Counted from the first letter of the stretch, positions 33,535 to 47,311 are shown. The stretch is DNA of 64,000 nt from Sipunculus nudus (GCA_026874595.1 CM049316.1:27139339-27203338); one strand, 5' to 3'. The notes: generated by a model from the sequence alone, not told the origin. Program-made: numbers and translations.

Positions 33535-36500
33535 AGGTAATTATTTGCCTGTCGTTATCATTTATCTTTATATTTGTCTATAGCTTGGCGTTATCAACCA
33601 ACTGTATATAAAATCCGTTCCCGCTTGCAAGGGTGAAGCAGACACATCATATATTATATATGTATAAGCTTTATCTTGCACCCAATGCGGCAGAGCATTT
33701 TCATTCTGTTATAAAATGACACTGAGTTCAAATTTATATTTATAATATGACATAATAAAAGTAAATCTATATAATGAGATACACGCAGGTTACCTCGAGA
33801 CAACAACCGTCCACTGCGGGGGAATACTTCACAGCACGCGATTAAATTGGGTCAGGCTAGCTCGTTTGTACTGCATATCCGCTTGCGTGATTTATCATTT
33901 TTTTTTTACTCCTAACATAGAAACGGTGCGTTTTTTCCTACTGTCACAGTGCGGTTATACCGGATGTAACCACTGTGCGACCAGCACAGTAAATCCTTTA
34001 TTTAGTCTGTGTATTTCTACACTTTGGACACTTTCAGTGAAGCTTTCAGTTACTGAGGTCTCTTTTAGAACATCCCCTACCAAACTGGCAAGGGTCATCT
34101 AGTCATAGCGATTTGCCCGATTGGCCGCTATTGTTATCATCATGGCAACGATAGTTAAATTGATCTGCACCCAGAGGCACAACTATGCTAATAGAAGAGA
34201 ATCGCAGGGTTCTCCCGCAGCCCTGTGACGTATAAATATGCAGATTCAGGGAATTCCGGGGAAGGAGTTCCTTACTCGGTTACGTCTGTAGCAGTTTCTT
34301 ACTACAGTTTCTGTGACTTGACTAAGCATTCACAAACAGTTGTTCCTCGACCCTCTCTGCCATCTATATCATGAATAATGAAAAGGTCACTTGAACTAAT
34401 CAAGGGCTCGCGTGCGGTCGTTTTGCGCGGCTGTTTTGTGTGATGTTTTGATCAAACTATTAGCATTGCACACGTAGGAGGGGGGGGGGGGGGAGGGGGT
34501 TTAACCCAGGAGGACTCATAAAAATCTTGAAAAGGTCCCTAGGTCTGGAAAAAAAAGGGGGGGGGGCACGCCGTACAATTGGTTGTGAAAACACTAAAAA
34601 AGGTTGAGCGACAGAAAGGGGGGGGGGGGGCGGACCCCCTGGATCCCCCCTCCCTGGGTCAGATTCTGCATTGCCAGGAAAGCATCGGGAATCAAAACAA
34701 TCAAATCAGCTGTCACGTTTCTGGCAGGGTACAAGTGTTTTTCTGTTGGTAGTGGTTGTTTGAAATTTGTGATTTCGTCCACGATCATTTAATATTATTT
34801 ATAAAATAGATCCCAGAGAGGGTCGCGGTATCAATGTCTGTTTATGCATGTGCATGAAACAAATCTGCATGATGAAGATGTTCTATAAGGGATTTTTGTT
34901 TTACAACACCGTCTCTAACCCTCATCTTCTGAGAGCCATTTACTGTTATTAGGTCCGGCTGTGTTCTAGAGCTGACCTGTGATGCAGCCATGGATTTAGT
35001 GAAACATGACATACATACTTTGTACCACACAGCAAATTTAATATATGAGGATTAGGATCTTGGCGGAGTAGTGGTCTCTTAACTTTACACATACTAATGT
35101 CAAACACAATTACTAACGAAGTTGAATGTCTAATCAGTTTTCATTTATCAACCTCTTCATTAATCATTTCTGAATATCTTGTAATTATCTAATGCAATCA
35201 TTGTATATCAAGGGGCTCTCAGTGAAACAAAATGGGACAAGGTCATAGCTGCCCACAATCATTTTGCTTGATATGTATTATCAGAAAAGAGGAAACAGTT
35301 TTTTTGTAGTACATGTATTTCAACTATTATTGGCAATTTTGACTTAGGTGATCCTGACTGGCACTCCACAGCTCTTTAAGCCAGTTTCAAGGGTTGGGGT
35401 TGGCCTTACAACACATGCAAGCCACGTATTGGAGCGATATGTACATTTATGGTATTAAACTTAAAGTATCCCTTTTAAGCAATGGGATACATATAAGAGA
35501 AGTGTCTCTTCTTAACATGACGTAAAAATGATTCAAAAGTGCACGCAGAACCGCAAGTACTGTTTTTGAGTTGATCCATATATGCGGATCGTATTTGGCC
35601 TCTCACCGAGCTTCACGAGATATCGACATTCCTGGCGGAGCTTCTCTGGGGGCAGATATGTACTTGAAATTAGCAAATTTTCTATAAAATTATTTTCATA
35701 CGATATACACTACTTAATTTGGTATTGTAGGGTAGGCATCTGATTGAAGTACTAGTTTTCTGAATGTATCTGCCGAGTGAGGGTGTCCGCAGCACTTTTC
35801 GGTAAATGCAGGGATTTGACACGGACGACGGCACAGTGAATCGAATGATACTTGTGTCTGTGTTACTTACCCGCCAATAATAATTATTATCACTGTTAAT
35901 AAATATATATTGGTCTTTATCAAAGATATCTCTCAGAAACACTTAAACTTGTAAACATATTTGATATGAATTAATTTTTCATCTACATGTCTTCTTTAAT
36001 ATTATCTTTTTGTGGTGGTTTGAGAAATAGAATCTGGTTTACTCTTTTACATGATACTGGTGATGTATCAGAAATAAAATAAATGATTCTTTGGTTTACA
36101 CCTATTTCATCTAATGAAAGTGCATGCCTCTAATCTTAATCAGGAGGCGTCTTGCAAACGAGCCAGGTAGCACAAATGTGAGAACTGGGAATATGTATAA
36201 GTCACATTATGTAATGAATCTCATGTGAACCCCTGCCTCAAAATCGCTTGCCTAGTGTGATCATCAGTGAACACACATTTAGCTATGCCGTGTACTTGTT
36301 CAATAGGTTGCCCTGCACTAATTAGCATTGCAATGTATTTGTTTTTACGAAACCCTCGTTTACGCCTGTCATGTAATGTTTACGCAGTACTTAATGGTGG
36401 CATTATCGAGGTTCAGGTCATTCGTTGGAATTAAATTTCAGTGAATACGAGGCGTCCGCTATCGGGAAATTAAGATATATGAAAAGAAGGAAAAAGAGCC

Positions 36501-36689
36501 AATACCATGAAAAAGTGTTCGTTATTTCGAGGTGTGTGCTAAAGCCAGCTGGACGTTAGCTGAGGTTTTGCTACATTTTGAGTACTTAGTAGCATTTAAT
36601 AGTAAGAGAATGAAATGTCAAAATTTGAAGAAGTTTACATTTTCATTTTGTTTGGAGACTGTTTTTTTATATAAAGGAGTTAGATCAGT
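33535..36689. other. Intergenic stretch between gene a and the duplicated block
   Basis: No gene is supported. At 34228-34245, 'tgacgtataaatatg' combines a CRE-like TGACGT with a TATA-like word, followed 130 bp later by ATG AAT AAT GAA AAG and a GTCACT; a promoter is possible but unproven. At 35940-35873 on the minus strand a ~23-codon segment followed by GTAAGT could be an exon, without further support. G-rich runs lie at 34480-34640. Confidence 0.3.
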
Positions 36690-37149
36690 TTTACATGTAA
36701 AAAGACAATAACACTGATGTGGACTAATACAACTATCAGGAGCATGCGTAGACTCCACGAATGTTGGAAACATTGCTTTTTTTCCGTTGTTAACATTTGT
36801 CTCACGGTCGTTTGGGCCTGTAAAATATTTAGGTAAATAAGCCGAGTATATATCAAATGCAGATCCAACAGAAGACCGTATATTTTTCGTTCGTTTTATT
36901 CAAGACCCATGACTGTCAAATTCGATACATGAATATATACAGAGTTGATAAAAAAATTGCCTTCCGGCAGGTACATCGCAATATTATAAACATTTGATTC
37001 AAGGAATGAAGAAATTAATGTTAGAGTTGGCAACATACAAACTAGTTTGAATGAATCGGTTTGTTTTTCATAATATTAGTTCAAGTACATCTTTGAAACT
37101 CCCAATCTAGTACTTGTGAACTCACTTTCTTTGGAAGCTACATCATGCC

Positions 37150-38122
37150 CTAGGGAGCTACCATGGTTCATCGACAGTACATCAAACAAACCGGGTCCCT
37201 TCTGGATTCGTTACCAACACCATATAGCAAACATGAGTTGAATAGGCACACGTGTACCAACACAAACAGTTCATCATAACCAGTTCAGTACGATATCATC
37301 AAAGTGTACAAGCCACGTAATAATATACCGAAAATGAATTCACATGACACCATCAGCATCAGAATATTTGCAAATTTGCTCTCCTTTAGAGTTTTCTTCG
37401 ATTATTCTAAATGTTCAAGTTGGCAAGATGACTTGGAGATCTTGAAATTGCTCTTATAGTCAACAAAGAGAAAACGGATATGGTGAAACGTAATTTAAAC
37501 GTACAGGGAATTACAGGGAAGACCAGGGAAGTACAGGGAAGGATTATGGAGTACAGGGAGGCATAGCGTATATATACAATGCATCAATAGTCCATACTTT
37601 TTTTTCAATGACAAAGACCAGTACTCCAGATATTATTTCACAACAGCAAGGGGCAGACAAAATTACAGAGAGAACAATCCCTTTGAAACTTGATAACTAT
37701 AATAGTTTTAGTGCGTGTGCAACAGACAAATATTTCGTTACTGCTATAATCAAAATAAGTAACCGTAATATATAAAAAGACGTTTCTTCAAGGGTAATCC
37801 TTTAGCGCATGCCCACTAATAAATCCAGCAAAACGAGTCCTGATAAACATTAGATATTTGGTATGAGAAGCCGTCAGACAGATCAAAAGAACCTCATGCA
37901 CACTTTTCTTGTCTTTTTGGATCTCAGCATTAAAAGAATAACGAACAAGTTTCCGGCAAAGCCAGAGATAACTGATGCATGAAGAAACTGTCTGAACATA
38001 TTTTGTCAATGCAGATATAAGACATGAGTATTTCCTCCCTCTTCGAATGCTGTTTGAACACTTCATTGTTGATAAGTTTCCCAATGGAAATGTTGTGGGT
38101 TCAATTGGTATAATAAAGACAT
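37150..38122 (-). pseudogene. Class A G-protein-coupled receptor pseudogene, copy 1
   Basis: Read on the minus strand from an ATG at 38122, the sequence gives a GPCR-sized relic broken by stops and frame changes. TM1 reads VISGFAGNLFVILLMLRSKK (about 37985-37920), with the conserved G-N pair. After a frame change TM2 reads LLICLTAS. Further on, 'AVTKYLSVAHALK' matches the end of TM3 (DRY region). 'PYPFSL' then 'QVILPT' matches the TM5/loop of the second copy. TM7 reads FNSCLLYGVGNES, and the relic ends at a TAG (37152-37150). Two stops precede TM1 and at least two frame changes follow it. The intact parent was a rhodopsin-family receptor of about 320 residues, probably a peptide receptor; the ligand is not predictable. 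Confidence 0.65.
37498..37562 (+). repeat. Short GTACAGGGA minisatellite inside the GPCR relic
   Basis: About five imperfect copies of 'gtacagggaa' occur here. The matching place in the second relic (56319-56353) has about two. The expansion happened after the reading frame was lost or contributed to its loss. Confidence 0.6.
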
Positions 38123-38824
38123 TACTCAGTTTTATCACAATGTCAATGGACTTTAAAGATTTTCCTTTCAAAGCCAGTTATCATTTGCAGAGTTATAACT
38201 TGTCTCTTTTTCCCCTCTAAGGGGGATCATGTACTGAGTGTGTACACTATGCAGCTATAATAAAAATTCAGTAACATTCTGATTGTCTTGAAATGTTTAC
38301 TGAAATATGTTAAATATAATATCCACCGTCTGACTCATTTTGATATTCACTTGTTCTGAACAATTATTGATTTCAAATCAAGGCATAATTTCATTACATA
38401 CTTAATCATGTACTGAGCTGTTTGTAATCGATATTTCTTGGACACTGTTTCATTCATATCACTTCTTATCAACTTATTCCGCACTTCCTTCAACAATATA
38501 CCCGGAATCCATTTTTTTTGCAATGTAAACTGACTTTTGACACACATCATTACAAATCCGTGAGTGGTCTTTTCACTCCACACTCCCGGATGTTAGAAAT
38601 ACTTCTTCATAAAGGTTTAATGTGATATGATGATATCGCCGCAGGTTTCGCCTCGCGCTGTATAAACGTTCTTGGTGACTATCACACTGAGTTTATTTCT
38701 GATATATCTCTTTTATATTACCCACTGGTACTGATTTTTAATACCTTCTGAAGCTGTTACTGCATGACAGTTTACCTTAAAGATTATTTTTGCACTACTG
38801 TGGGATTCCGAAACGAAGCACAGT

Positions 38825-40606
38825 ACACATGCCGGCGACGAATAGCTGGACAGCCATAATAGCAATCTAATACTTATAAAAGGAATTCGGTTCACGTCTG
38901 TTCGCAATGTTCTCTAAAACCGCGTTGTGTACAATAGTGTGCCTTACATCATTTTAAAGGTTATTATACCCGCAGTGACATGGGCGATTTGAGAATAAAT
39001 AATTTTTAATGTACATATAATTTTGAGTGATTTTTCCGTTTTTTACTGACTTGCACAAAGGGAAGACCGAGCACAGCCGAACTGCCTTCGGCAATGACCG
39101 GAACGCATGCATCGTAGTCATTCAACCTCAAACACTACTATTCTTCATATAAACTTCATTTGAACGAGGCTCTTACCCACGTGCGTGGTCGGTAAAAGAG
39201 AAAAACACATGTTTCTCGCTTTATGAAATGGAGAGTTCAACCCAGGAGGATTAATAACAACACCTAATGCAAGGTCCCCATTTCACGAACAGGCGTGGGG
39301 TGCGGTGGGGTGGGGCAGAGTAGTGTCTGGGGTTTAAGGCCTCAAAATATGTCTGATACGATGAAAAAAAGCTTGCGGCGGTTGAAAATTAATACGGACC
39401 CTCTACATGGATTCCCGTTGGGTCCGCTTCTGTTACATACGAGGTATGCATATTTCTGTTTCTTTCTTCAGGAACAGTTTCCTTGCAACGTACATTTAAT
39501 AAATCTCTCATGTGTTACTCACATCAACCTAATCTTTATACGTCCAACGATAGAATCCAGTCAAATATCATCGAAAACCAGAATGCCCCCGCGTCTCATT
39601 CCGGTTCGCAATGTAAACACCATCACTGACCAGGTCTTCCAGGTAAACATACCGGGGTATAAATTTCTTGACACAAGGACAGCCCCACAAAATAAATGTT
39701 AAAAATATTGGAGCGACTGCAGGATCACTCACGCAGTCTCCACCAGGTTATCGGTTTATACGGACGGACGGTATGTTTAGGATTAATGTAATTTAAAAGT
39801 AAGTTGCAAATTTGGGATACAAGCAGCTTGACATAAAACTTTTTGTTCACAGAAGTGTTGTGCCTCAGAGAGGTGCGTGATTTATTCTGCGGTCATGCCA
39901 AAATGTTTATACATATCTTATGGAGACAGTTTCCCACTGAAAACCTATATTTTCTGTTAACTTTTAGAATTAAAAAAAAAACTAGCCAACATTTCACATC
40001 TCAGTTAATAAATCTCCCGAACCCCGGTAATAAGCCCGGTATACCGGGTCTATCAGCTAGTATAATAATAATTATAATAATAGTTTAACAATTAACAATT
40101 ATTATAATGATAACTATTATTATTATTATACCATTTAATGCAATCATATAGATGATTAAGAAAAACGAATGCTTCAGACCAGGCATTTGCGTTTTCATGC
40201 ATGATTTATTCTTCATTCAGTTCATAACCCAATATACACGCAAACACCATTAGATACACGGATGCTATTTCACAAAGGGTTTATATTTAGTTATAACCGC
40301 CCTCATAGGCGAAAAAACTATACAGCTTTCCTCGCTATCGAGCACTAACACAGCGTAAACAGACCTAACCTAGTTTCACGCTGGCCGCGTTCGGTATTCT
40401 GTCGCCGTGTCTGTTGTCCCAAACTGGGGTAAGCTGCATGCATTTCATTAAATGAATAAAATGTGTAAATATGTGAATTGATAATCTAGGCTATTCCCAT
40501 TTTACGGTATACGGAAAACTTCTGCTGTATATATTTTGATGTATATATTTTGGCGCCGTTAGGAAGGTACGTGGCCTCATTTGAACGGCTCCGCTTTGCT
40601 GAAGTG

Positions 40607-40662
<56 letters not shown>

Positions 40663-40778
40663 ATATATATATGTGCCCCATGGTTACATATTATTGTGAA
40701 GGTTCATTCTAAAAACTCCGTTTGTCTAAGCATAACATGCTCATGTACAATGACTATGAATCCCTCATAGGACATTTT
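38825..40778 (+). repeat. 1.95-kb tandem unit 1 of 3
   Basis: It starts at ACACATGCCGGCGACG and ends ...CTCATAGGACATTTT. It contains a 135-codon open frame (39295-39702), an 81-codon frame (39843-40088) and a (TA)n tract (40608-40672). No recognisable protein domain is present. It differs from units 2 and 3 by a handful of substitutions (for example 'catttgaacgagg' against 'catttaaacgagg'). Confidence 0.9.
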
Positions 40779-42560
40779 ACACATGCCGGCGACGAATAGC
40801 TGGACAGCCATAATAGCAATCTAATACTTATAAAAGGAATTCGGTTCACGTCTGTTCGCAATGTTCTCTAAAACCGCGTTGTGTACAATAGTGTGCCTTA
40901 CATCATTTTAAAGGTTATTATACCCGCAGTGACATGGGCGATTTGAGAATAAATAATTTTTAATGTACATATAATTTTGAGTGATTTTTCCGTTTTTTAC
41001 TGACTTGCACAAAGGGAAGACCGAGCACAGCCGAACTGCCTTCGGCAATGACCGGAACGCATGCATCGTAGTCATTCAACCTCAAACACTACTATTCTTC
41101 ATATAAACTTCATTTAAACGAGGCTCTTACCCACGTGCGTGGTCGGTAAAAGAGAAAAACACATGTTTCTCGCTTTATGAAATGGAGAGTTCAACCCAGG
41201 AGGATTAATAACAACACCTAATGCAAGGTCCCCATTTCACGAACAGGCGTGGGGTGCGGTGGGGTGGGGCAGAGTAGTGTCTGGGGTTTAAGGCCTCAAA
41301 ATATGTCTGATACGATGAAAAAAAGCTTGCGGCGGTTGAAAATTAATACGGACCCTCTACATGGATTCCCGTTGGGTCCGCTTCTGTTACATACGAGGTA
41401 TGCATATTTCTGTTTCTTTCTTCAGGAACAGTTTCCTTGCAACGTACATTTAATAAATCTCTCATGTGTTACTCACATCAACCTAATCTTTATACGTCCA
41501 ACGATAGAATCCAGTCAAATATCATCGAAAACCAGAATGCCCCCGCGTCTCATTCCGGTTCGCAATGTAAACACCATCACTGACCAGGTCTTCCAGGTAA
41601 ACATACCGGGGTATAAATTTCTTGACACAAGGACAGCCCCACAAAATAAATGTTAAAAATATTGGAGCGACTGCAGGATCACTCACGCAGTCTCCACCAG
41701 GTTATCGGTTTATACGGACGGACGGTATGTTTAGGATTAATGTAATTTAAAAGTAAGTTGCAAATTTGGGATACAAGCAGCTTGACATAAAACTTTTTGT
41801 TCACAGAAGTGTTGTGCCTCAGAGAGGTGCGTGATTTATTCTGCGGTCATGCCAAAATGTTTATACATATCTTATGGAGACAGTTTCCCACTGAAAACCT
41901 ATATTTTCTGTTAACTTTTAGAATTAAAAAAAAAACTAGCCAACATTTCACATCTCAGTTAATAAATCTCCCGAACCCCGGTAATAAGCCCGGTATACCG
42001 GGTCTATCAGCTAGTATAATAATAATTAAAATAATAGTTTAACAATTAACAATTATTATAATGATAACTATTATTATTATTATACCATTTAATGCAATCA
42101 TATAGATGATTAAGAAAAACGAATGCTTCAGACCAGGCATTTGCGTTTTCATGCATGATTTATTCTTCATTCAGTTCATAACCCAATATACACGCAAACA
42201 CCATTAGATACACGGATGCTATTTCACAAAGGGTTTATATTTAGTTATAACCGCCCTCATAGGCGAAAAAACTATACAGCTTTCCTCGCTATCGAGCACT
42301 AACACAGCGTAAACAGACCTAACCTAGTTTCACGCTGGCCGCGTTCGGTATTCTGTCGCCGTGTCTGTTGTCCCAAACTGGGGTAAGCTGCATGCATTTC
42401 ATTAAATGAATAAAATGTGTAAATATGTGAATTGATAATCTAGGCTATTCCCATTTTACGGTATACGGAAAACTTCTGCTGTATATATTTTGATGTATAT
42501 ATTTTGGCGCCGTTAGGAAGGTACGTGGCCTCATTTGAACGGCTCCGCTTTGCTGAAGTG

Positions 42561-42620
<60 letters not shown>

Positions 42621-42736
42621 ATATATATATGTGCCCCATGGTTACATATTATTGTGAAGGTTCATTCTAAAAACTCCGTTTGTCTAAGCATAACATGCTC
42701 ATGTACAATGACTATGAATCCCTCATAGGACATTTT
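40779..42736 (+). repeat. 1.95-kb tandem unit 2 of 3
   Basis: 1958 bp, head-to-tail with unit 1 and nearly identical. The (TA)n tract here is 42561-42631. The junction with unit 1 reads GACATTTT|ACACATGCC. Confidence 0.9.
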
Positions 42737-44518
42737 ACACATGCCGGCGACGAATAGCTGGACAGCCATAATAGCAATCTAATACTTATAAAAGGAATTC
42801 GGTTCACGTCTGTTCGCAATGTTCTCTAAAACCGCGTTGTGTACAATAGTGTGCCTTACATCATTTTAAAGGTTATTATACCCGCAGTGACATGGGCGAT
42901 TTGAGAATAAATAATTTTTAATGTACATATAATTTTGAGTGATTTTTCCGTTTTTTACTGACTTGCACAAAGGGAAGACCGAGCACAGCCGAACTGCCTT
43001 CGGCAATGACCGGAACGCATGCATCGTAGTCATTCAACCTCAAACACTACTATTCTTCATATAAACTTCATTTAAACGAGGCTCTTACCCACGTGCGTGG
43101 TCGGTAAAAGAGAAAAACACATGTTTCTCGCTTTATGAAATGGAGAGTTCAACCCAGGAGGATTAATAACAACACCTAATGCAAGGTCCCCATTTCACGA
43201 ACAGGCGTGGGGTGCGGTGGGGTGGGGCAGAGTAGTGTCTGGGGTTTAAGGCCTCAAAATATGTCTGATACGATGAAAAAAAGCTTGCGGCGGTTGAAAA
43301 TTAATACGGACCCTCTACATGGATTCCCGTTGGGTCCGCTTCTGTTACATACGAGGTATGCATATTTCTGTTTCTTTCTTCAGGAACAGTTTCCTTGCAA
43401 CGTACATTTAATAAATCTCTCATGTGTTACTCACATCAACCTAATCTTTATACGTCCAACGATAGAATCCAGTCAAATATCATCGAAAACCAGAATGCCC
43501 CCGCGTCTCATTCCGGTTCGCAATGTAAACACCATCACTGACCAGGTCTTCCAGGTAAACATACCGGGGTATAAATTTCTTGACACAAGGACAGCCCCAC
43601 AAAATAAATGTTAAAAATATTGGAGCGACTGCAGGATCACTCACGCAGTCTCCACCAGGTTATCGGTTTATACGGACGGACGGTATGTTTAGGATTAATG
43701 TAATTTAAAAGTAAGTTGCAAATTTGGGATACAAGCAGCTTGACATAAAACTTTTTGTTCACAGAAGTGTTGTGCCTCAGAGAGGTGCGTGATTTATTCT
43801 GCGGTCATGCCAAAATGTTTATACATATCTTATGGAGACAGTTTCCCACTGAAAACCTATATTTTCTGTTAACTTTTAGAATTAAAAAAAAAACTAGCCA
43901 ACATTTCACATCTCAGTTAATAAATCTCCCGAACCCCGGTAATAAGCCCGGTATACCGGGTCTATCAGCTAGTATAATAATAATTAAAATAATAGTTTAA
44001 CAATTAACAATTATTATAATGATAACTATTATTATTATTATACCATTTAATGCAATCATATAGATGATTAAGAAAAACGAATGCTTCAGACCAGGCATTT
44101 GCGTTTTCATGCATGATTTATTCTTCATTCAGTTCATAACCCAATATACACGCAAACACCATTAGATACACGGATGCTATTTCACAAAGGGTTTATATTT
44201 AGTTATAACCACCCTCATAGGCGAAAAAACTATACAGCTTTCCTCGCTATCGAGCACTAACACAGCGTAAACAGACCTAACCTAGTTTCACGCCGGCCGC
44301 GTTCGGTATTCTGTCGCCGTGTCTGTTGTCCCAAACTGGGGTAAGCTGCATGCATTTCATTAAATGAATAAAATGTGTAAATATGTGAATTGATAATCTA
44401 GGCTATTCCCATTTTACGGTATACGGAAAACTTCTGCTGTATATATTTTGATGTATATATTTTGGCGCCGTTAGGAAGGTACGAGGCCTCATTTGAACGG
44501 CTCCGCTTTGCGGAAGTG

Positions 44519-44563
<45 letters not shown>

Positions 44564-44666
44564 CCCCATGGTTACATATTATTGTGAAGGTTCATTCTAA
44601 AAACTCCGTTTGTCTAAGCATAACATGCTCATGTACAATGACTATGAATCCCTCATAGGACATTTT
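42737..44666 (+). repeat. 1.95-kb tandem unit 3 of 3
   Basis: 1930 bp; shorter mainly because its (TA)n tract (44519-44561) is shorter. It shares with unit 2 the variants that separate both from unit 1, and has a few private changes (for example 'accaccctc', 'cacgccggccg', 'tacgaggcc'). Unique sequence resumes at GGTCCTGAG. Confidence 0.9.
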
Positions 44667-45440
44667 GGTCCTGAGTAAATTGTTGCAGGTTATAAAAACA
44701 TACGAACCCATATGTGTGCTATAGCTGTGCGAACGTGGAACTCGAAAGCTGAGGCTGCTTAGGTTTAGGCCTATGGTGTCAAGTTACTCAAGCATCAAAC
44801 ATTTTAAAATATTGTACTGGGGTAAACGACTTAGTCTTTCTCTCTTCCTCTGTTCATAATTCTATTTGTGCATATCTGAGCCTTTTTAAGTTACCCGTAC
44901 TTTCTTAGATAAAGGGTAACTGTATGCAAACTATAATGATATCAGATATTTGTTTACATAATTAAATATCTGTAACTTAAAATTTCCATGAACCCTTCCA
45001 ACTATCAGCACAAGATTGTACATAATATTTACCGTGCGATTGTTATCTAAATTTATATGCAAGCTACAAACAGCGCCACCAATGTCGAATTACTTTCTGG
45101 GGTCAAAATGAGATATTTCACACATGTATATCTTATATAATTCTTTATATTTTTATCAACGTCATAGTTAATTATTATTAATATAAGTGTATGAGTTTCG
45201 GCAACTCTGACCATTCTTCATACAAATAAGATTAGAAACTAGGCCACACATACTGGTTATGGCCACATCTTTTGACTAACCTTTTGTGTCTTCTGGGCAA
45301 CAAGAAAACATAAATACTTTTGCATATCGTTGACTATTCATACTAACAAATGGCCGATGTGCCATATCTGTAAGCTGAATACAAGGAGCCTTTAACAATG
45401 GATAAATGATTCCCAGAGTACTTAAAATCATACATTTTGC
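44667..45440. other. Non-coding part of duplicated block A
   Basis: From about 44815 to 45130 this matches 57265-57500 in block B ('taacgacttag...tctctcttcctctg', 'taaagggtaac', 'cacacatgtat'). No gene. Confidence 0.5.
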
Positions 45441-46470
45441 CAACAGACTTGAGATACAGGTTACAGTGACCTTATTCTACACCCAGCTGCTACCATTTGT
45501 GCCAATCGGACTAATTGAGTGTTAAAATCATGTTCCTTTAAACAGCTTGCAGAAAAGGCCAATAATGACATTATTTCAAGTTTCCGAGGAATATTTTTTA
45601 TAGACATCCCTGAAAGTCATGTATGATGATTCTAGGTCTAACGGTTACGGTTTGTGCCCTATTGACAACCAGACCACTTCATTTGAAGATCTCAAATGAA
45701 GAGAAAAAATGCATAAAAATAGAAAAATACAGGTTGTGCCATAAGTCCGCAGGAGCTTGATGAAACACTACATGATCAATATCCATGGCAATCAATACAG
45801 TTGTTAATCTGATATCGAAGCTTTTGTATCAATTTTTTAAAATTATTCTGGAGGTACTTACAAGCCCCATAGCACGAAGGATAGGGGTCACAGTGACCTC
45901 ATTTCAGGTTTCAAAGGAGATATAATATGAACTGCCCTGAAAGTCAGCGTGAAAGATTTAAGGGCAAATGGTTACAATTTGTGCCCCATCTGAGCTATTG
46001 GACGCTTTAAAACATGTTTTCGGCCAGTAATATGCAAAATATAGGTCACCATGACTTATTTTCAGGTTTCCAAGGTTTTTTGCCTGAAGTTCGCTCCATG
46101 ATCAATATGCTTTTAAAATATCACGGCGATCAAATGCATTAGTTATTCAGATACTCGAGCTTTTGTATCAATTTTAAATATTCTCTAGGGTATATACAAG
46201 CCCTAAAGCTCGATTATATAAATGACAGAGACCTAATTGCACGTTTCAGAGGAGATTTTTCATTTAACTCCTATGATATCAAGTGAGATTTTAGGTGAGA
46301 CGATAACGATTTGTGCCCTGTTAACGGACCTGTTGAAGGTCTCATAAATACACGTGGCATCACCAGCCTGCAGACCTGATGTAACACTCCATGGTCAATA
46401 TACATACAAAAGAATCATGGCGATCAATGCATTAGTTATTCAGATACTCGAGATTTGTATCAAATTTATC
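45440..46470 (-). mobile_element. Reverse-oriented, decayed monomers of the GTCCG-type element
   Basis: The reverse complement contains about three diverged cycles of the 336-bp monomer type: 'aggcacaaatcgtaac..' appears as 'gttacggtttgtgccc', along with 'ggtcacagtgacctcatttcaggttt', 'catgatcaatat' and 'cataagtccgcagg'. It is much older than the array at 9152-13135. Confidence 0.6.
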
Positions 46471-47001
46471 TAATTTTAATCATGTGGCTGCTTTATGAAT
46501 GTAAGTTAGAAGTGGTGCCATCTATGTTGATTTTCTTTCAATAAATGTAGAACTGACAAGCATGTATAAGCATATGTTGTCAATTGTAATACGGCCGTTA
46601 TTAAAGACTGGTTTCATTAGTATCCAAGATTTACGGACGATTTTGAAAATAACGAAAATTTCATGGGATTTTTCTCGGAACTGACAGATTATATCTAACA
46701 GTCTAACAAATAGCAGGACATGAATCGCAAAAAATCGCAAAAGCCTCTGGTAAAATATCTTAAGGCAAATTCAGGACACTGTGCTTTTGTAAATACTAAT
46801 GGGTGAAATTTTAGAGAGCACCGTGGCTCACGGACCACTTGGTGACCCTACTACGAGCAATCACTAACTTCACACTTGAAAAAATGAAAAAAAACGATAC
46901 ACTATTTCATCTATTTTCACCGTATCTTTTTCCCTTATGCACCGTGCATCCTTTTTTATATAGGTAAGAAGAAAAAATCATATATCAATCTATTCTCTTG
47001 C

Positions 47002-47094
47002 AGATAAATTAGAAAAGAAAGTTTGAAAACGACTACAGAAGAATTGGTTTGAAATCTGATTAAGCGGCAGGAGTTTCAACAGAAAATGTATAGT
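47002..47094 (+). other. Candidate 5' UTR exon of trefoil gene b
   Basis: After 'tattctcttgcag' a ~90-base segment ends at a 'gtatagta' donor-like site. The same acceptor and donor context is kept upstream of pseudogene c (58021-58123). It is full of stops in gene b, so if transcribed it is untranslated. The evidence is only conservation of splice-like words between two paralogous blocks. Confidence 0.25.
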
Positions 47095-47311
47095 ACCACT
47101 GACACGCACCTGTCTTCAAACATCTAAAAACAAACAGTAGCATTACACCTACTAGAAGGAAGTACTCAATTCTTTGCTCTCTCATGAAGCCTTTTTTAAT
47201 GTTACATAATTACACAAAATGATTAACCATTGCGAACGCCTGTAGATAACCATTTAATAAACTAAATCTTGCATTACCTATGAACCAGTGAAAAAATGTT
47301 ATTTAAATTAG

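Noticed and set aside
34228-34400. CRE/TATA-like promoter followed by a short ATG exon
   Set aside because: No gene on the plus strand can be joined to it in phase, and such words are frequent in AT-rich DNA.
35873-35940. Minus-strand segment (IFINSDNNYYWR then GTAAGT) as upstream exon of trefoil gene a
   Set aside because: The donor is good but its phase does not match the phase 1 start of the 31127 exon, and no similar exon is found near gene b or pseudogene c.
39295-39702. 135-codon open frame present identically in all three 1.95-kb units
   Set aside because: The units are too young for conservation to mean anything, and the frame has no recognisable domain. Splice-like sites inside would leave an impossibly short 28-base intron.
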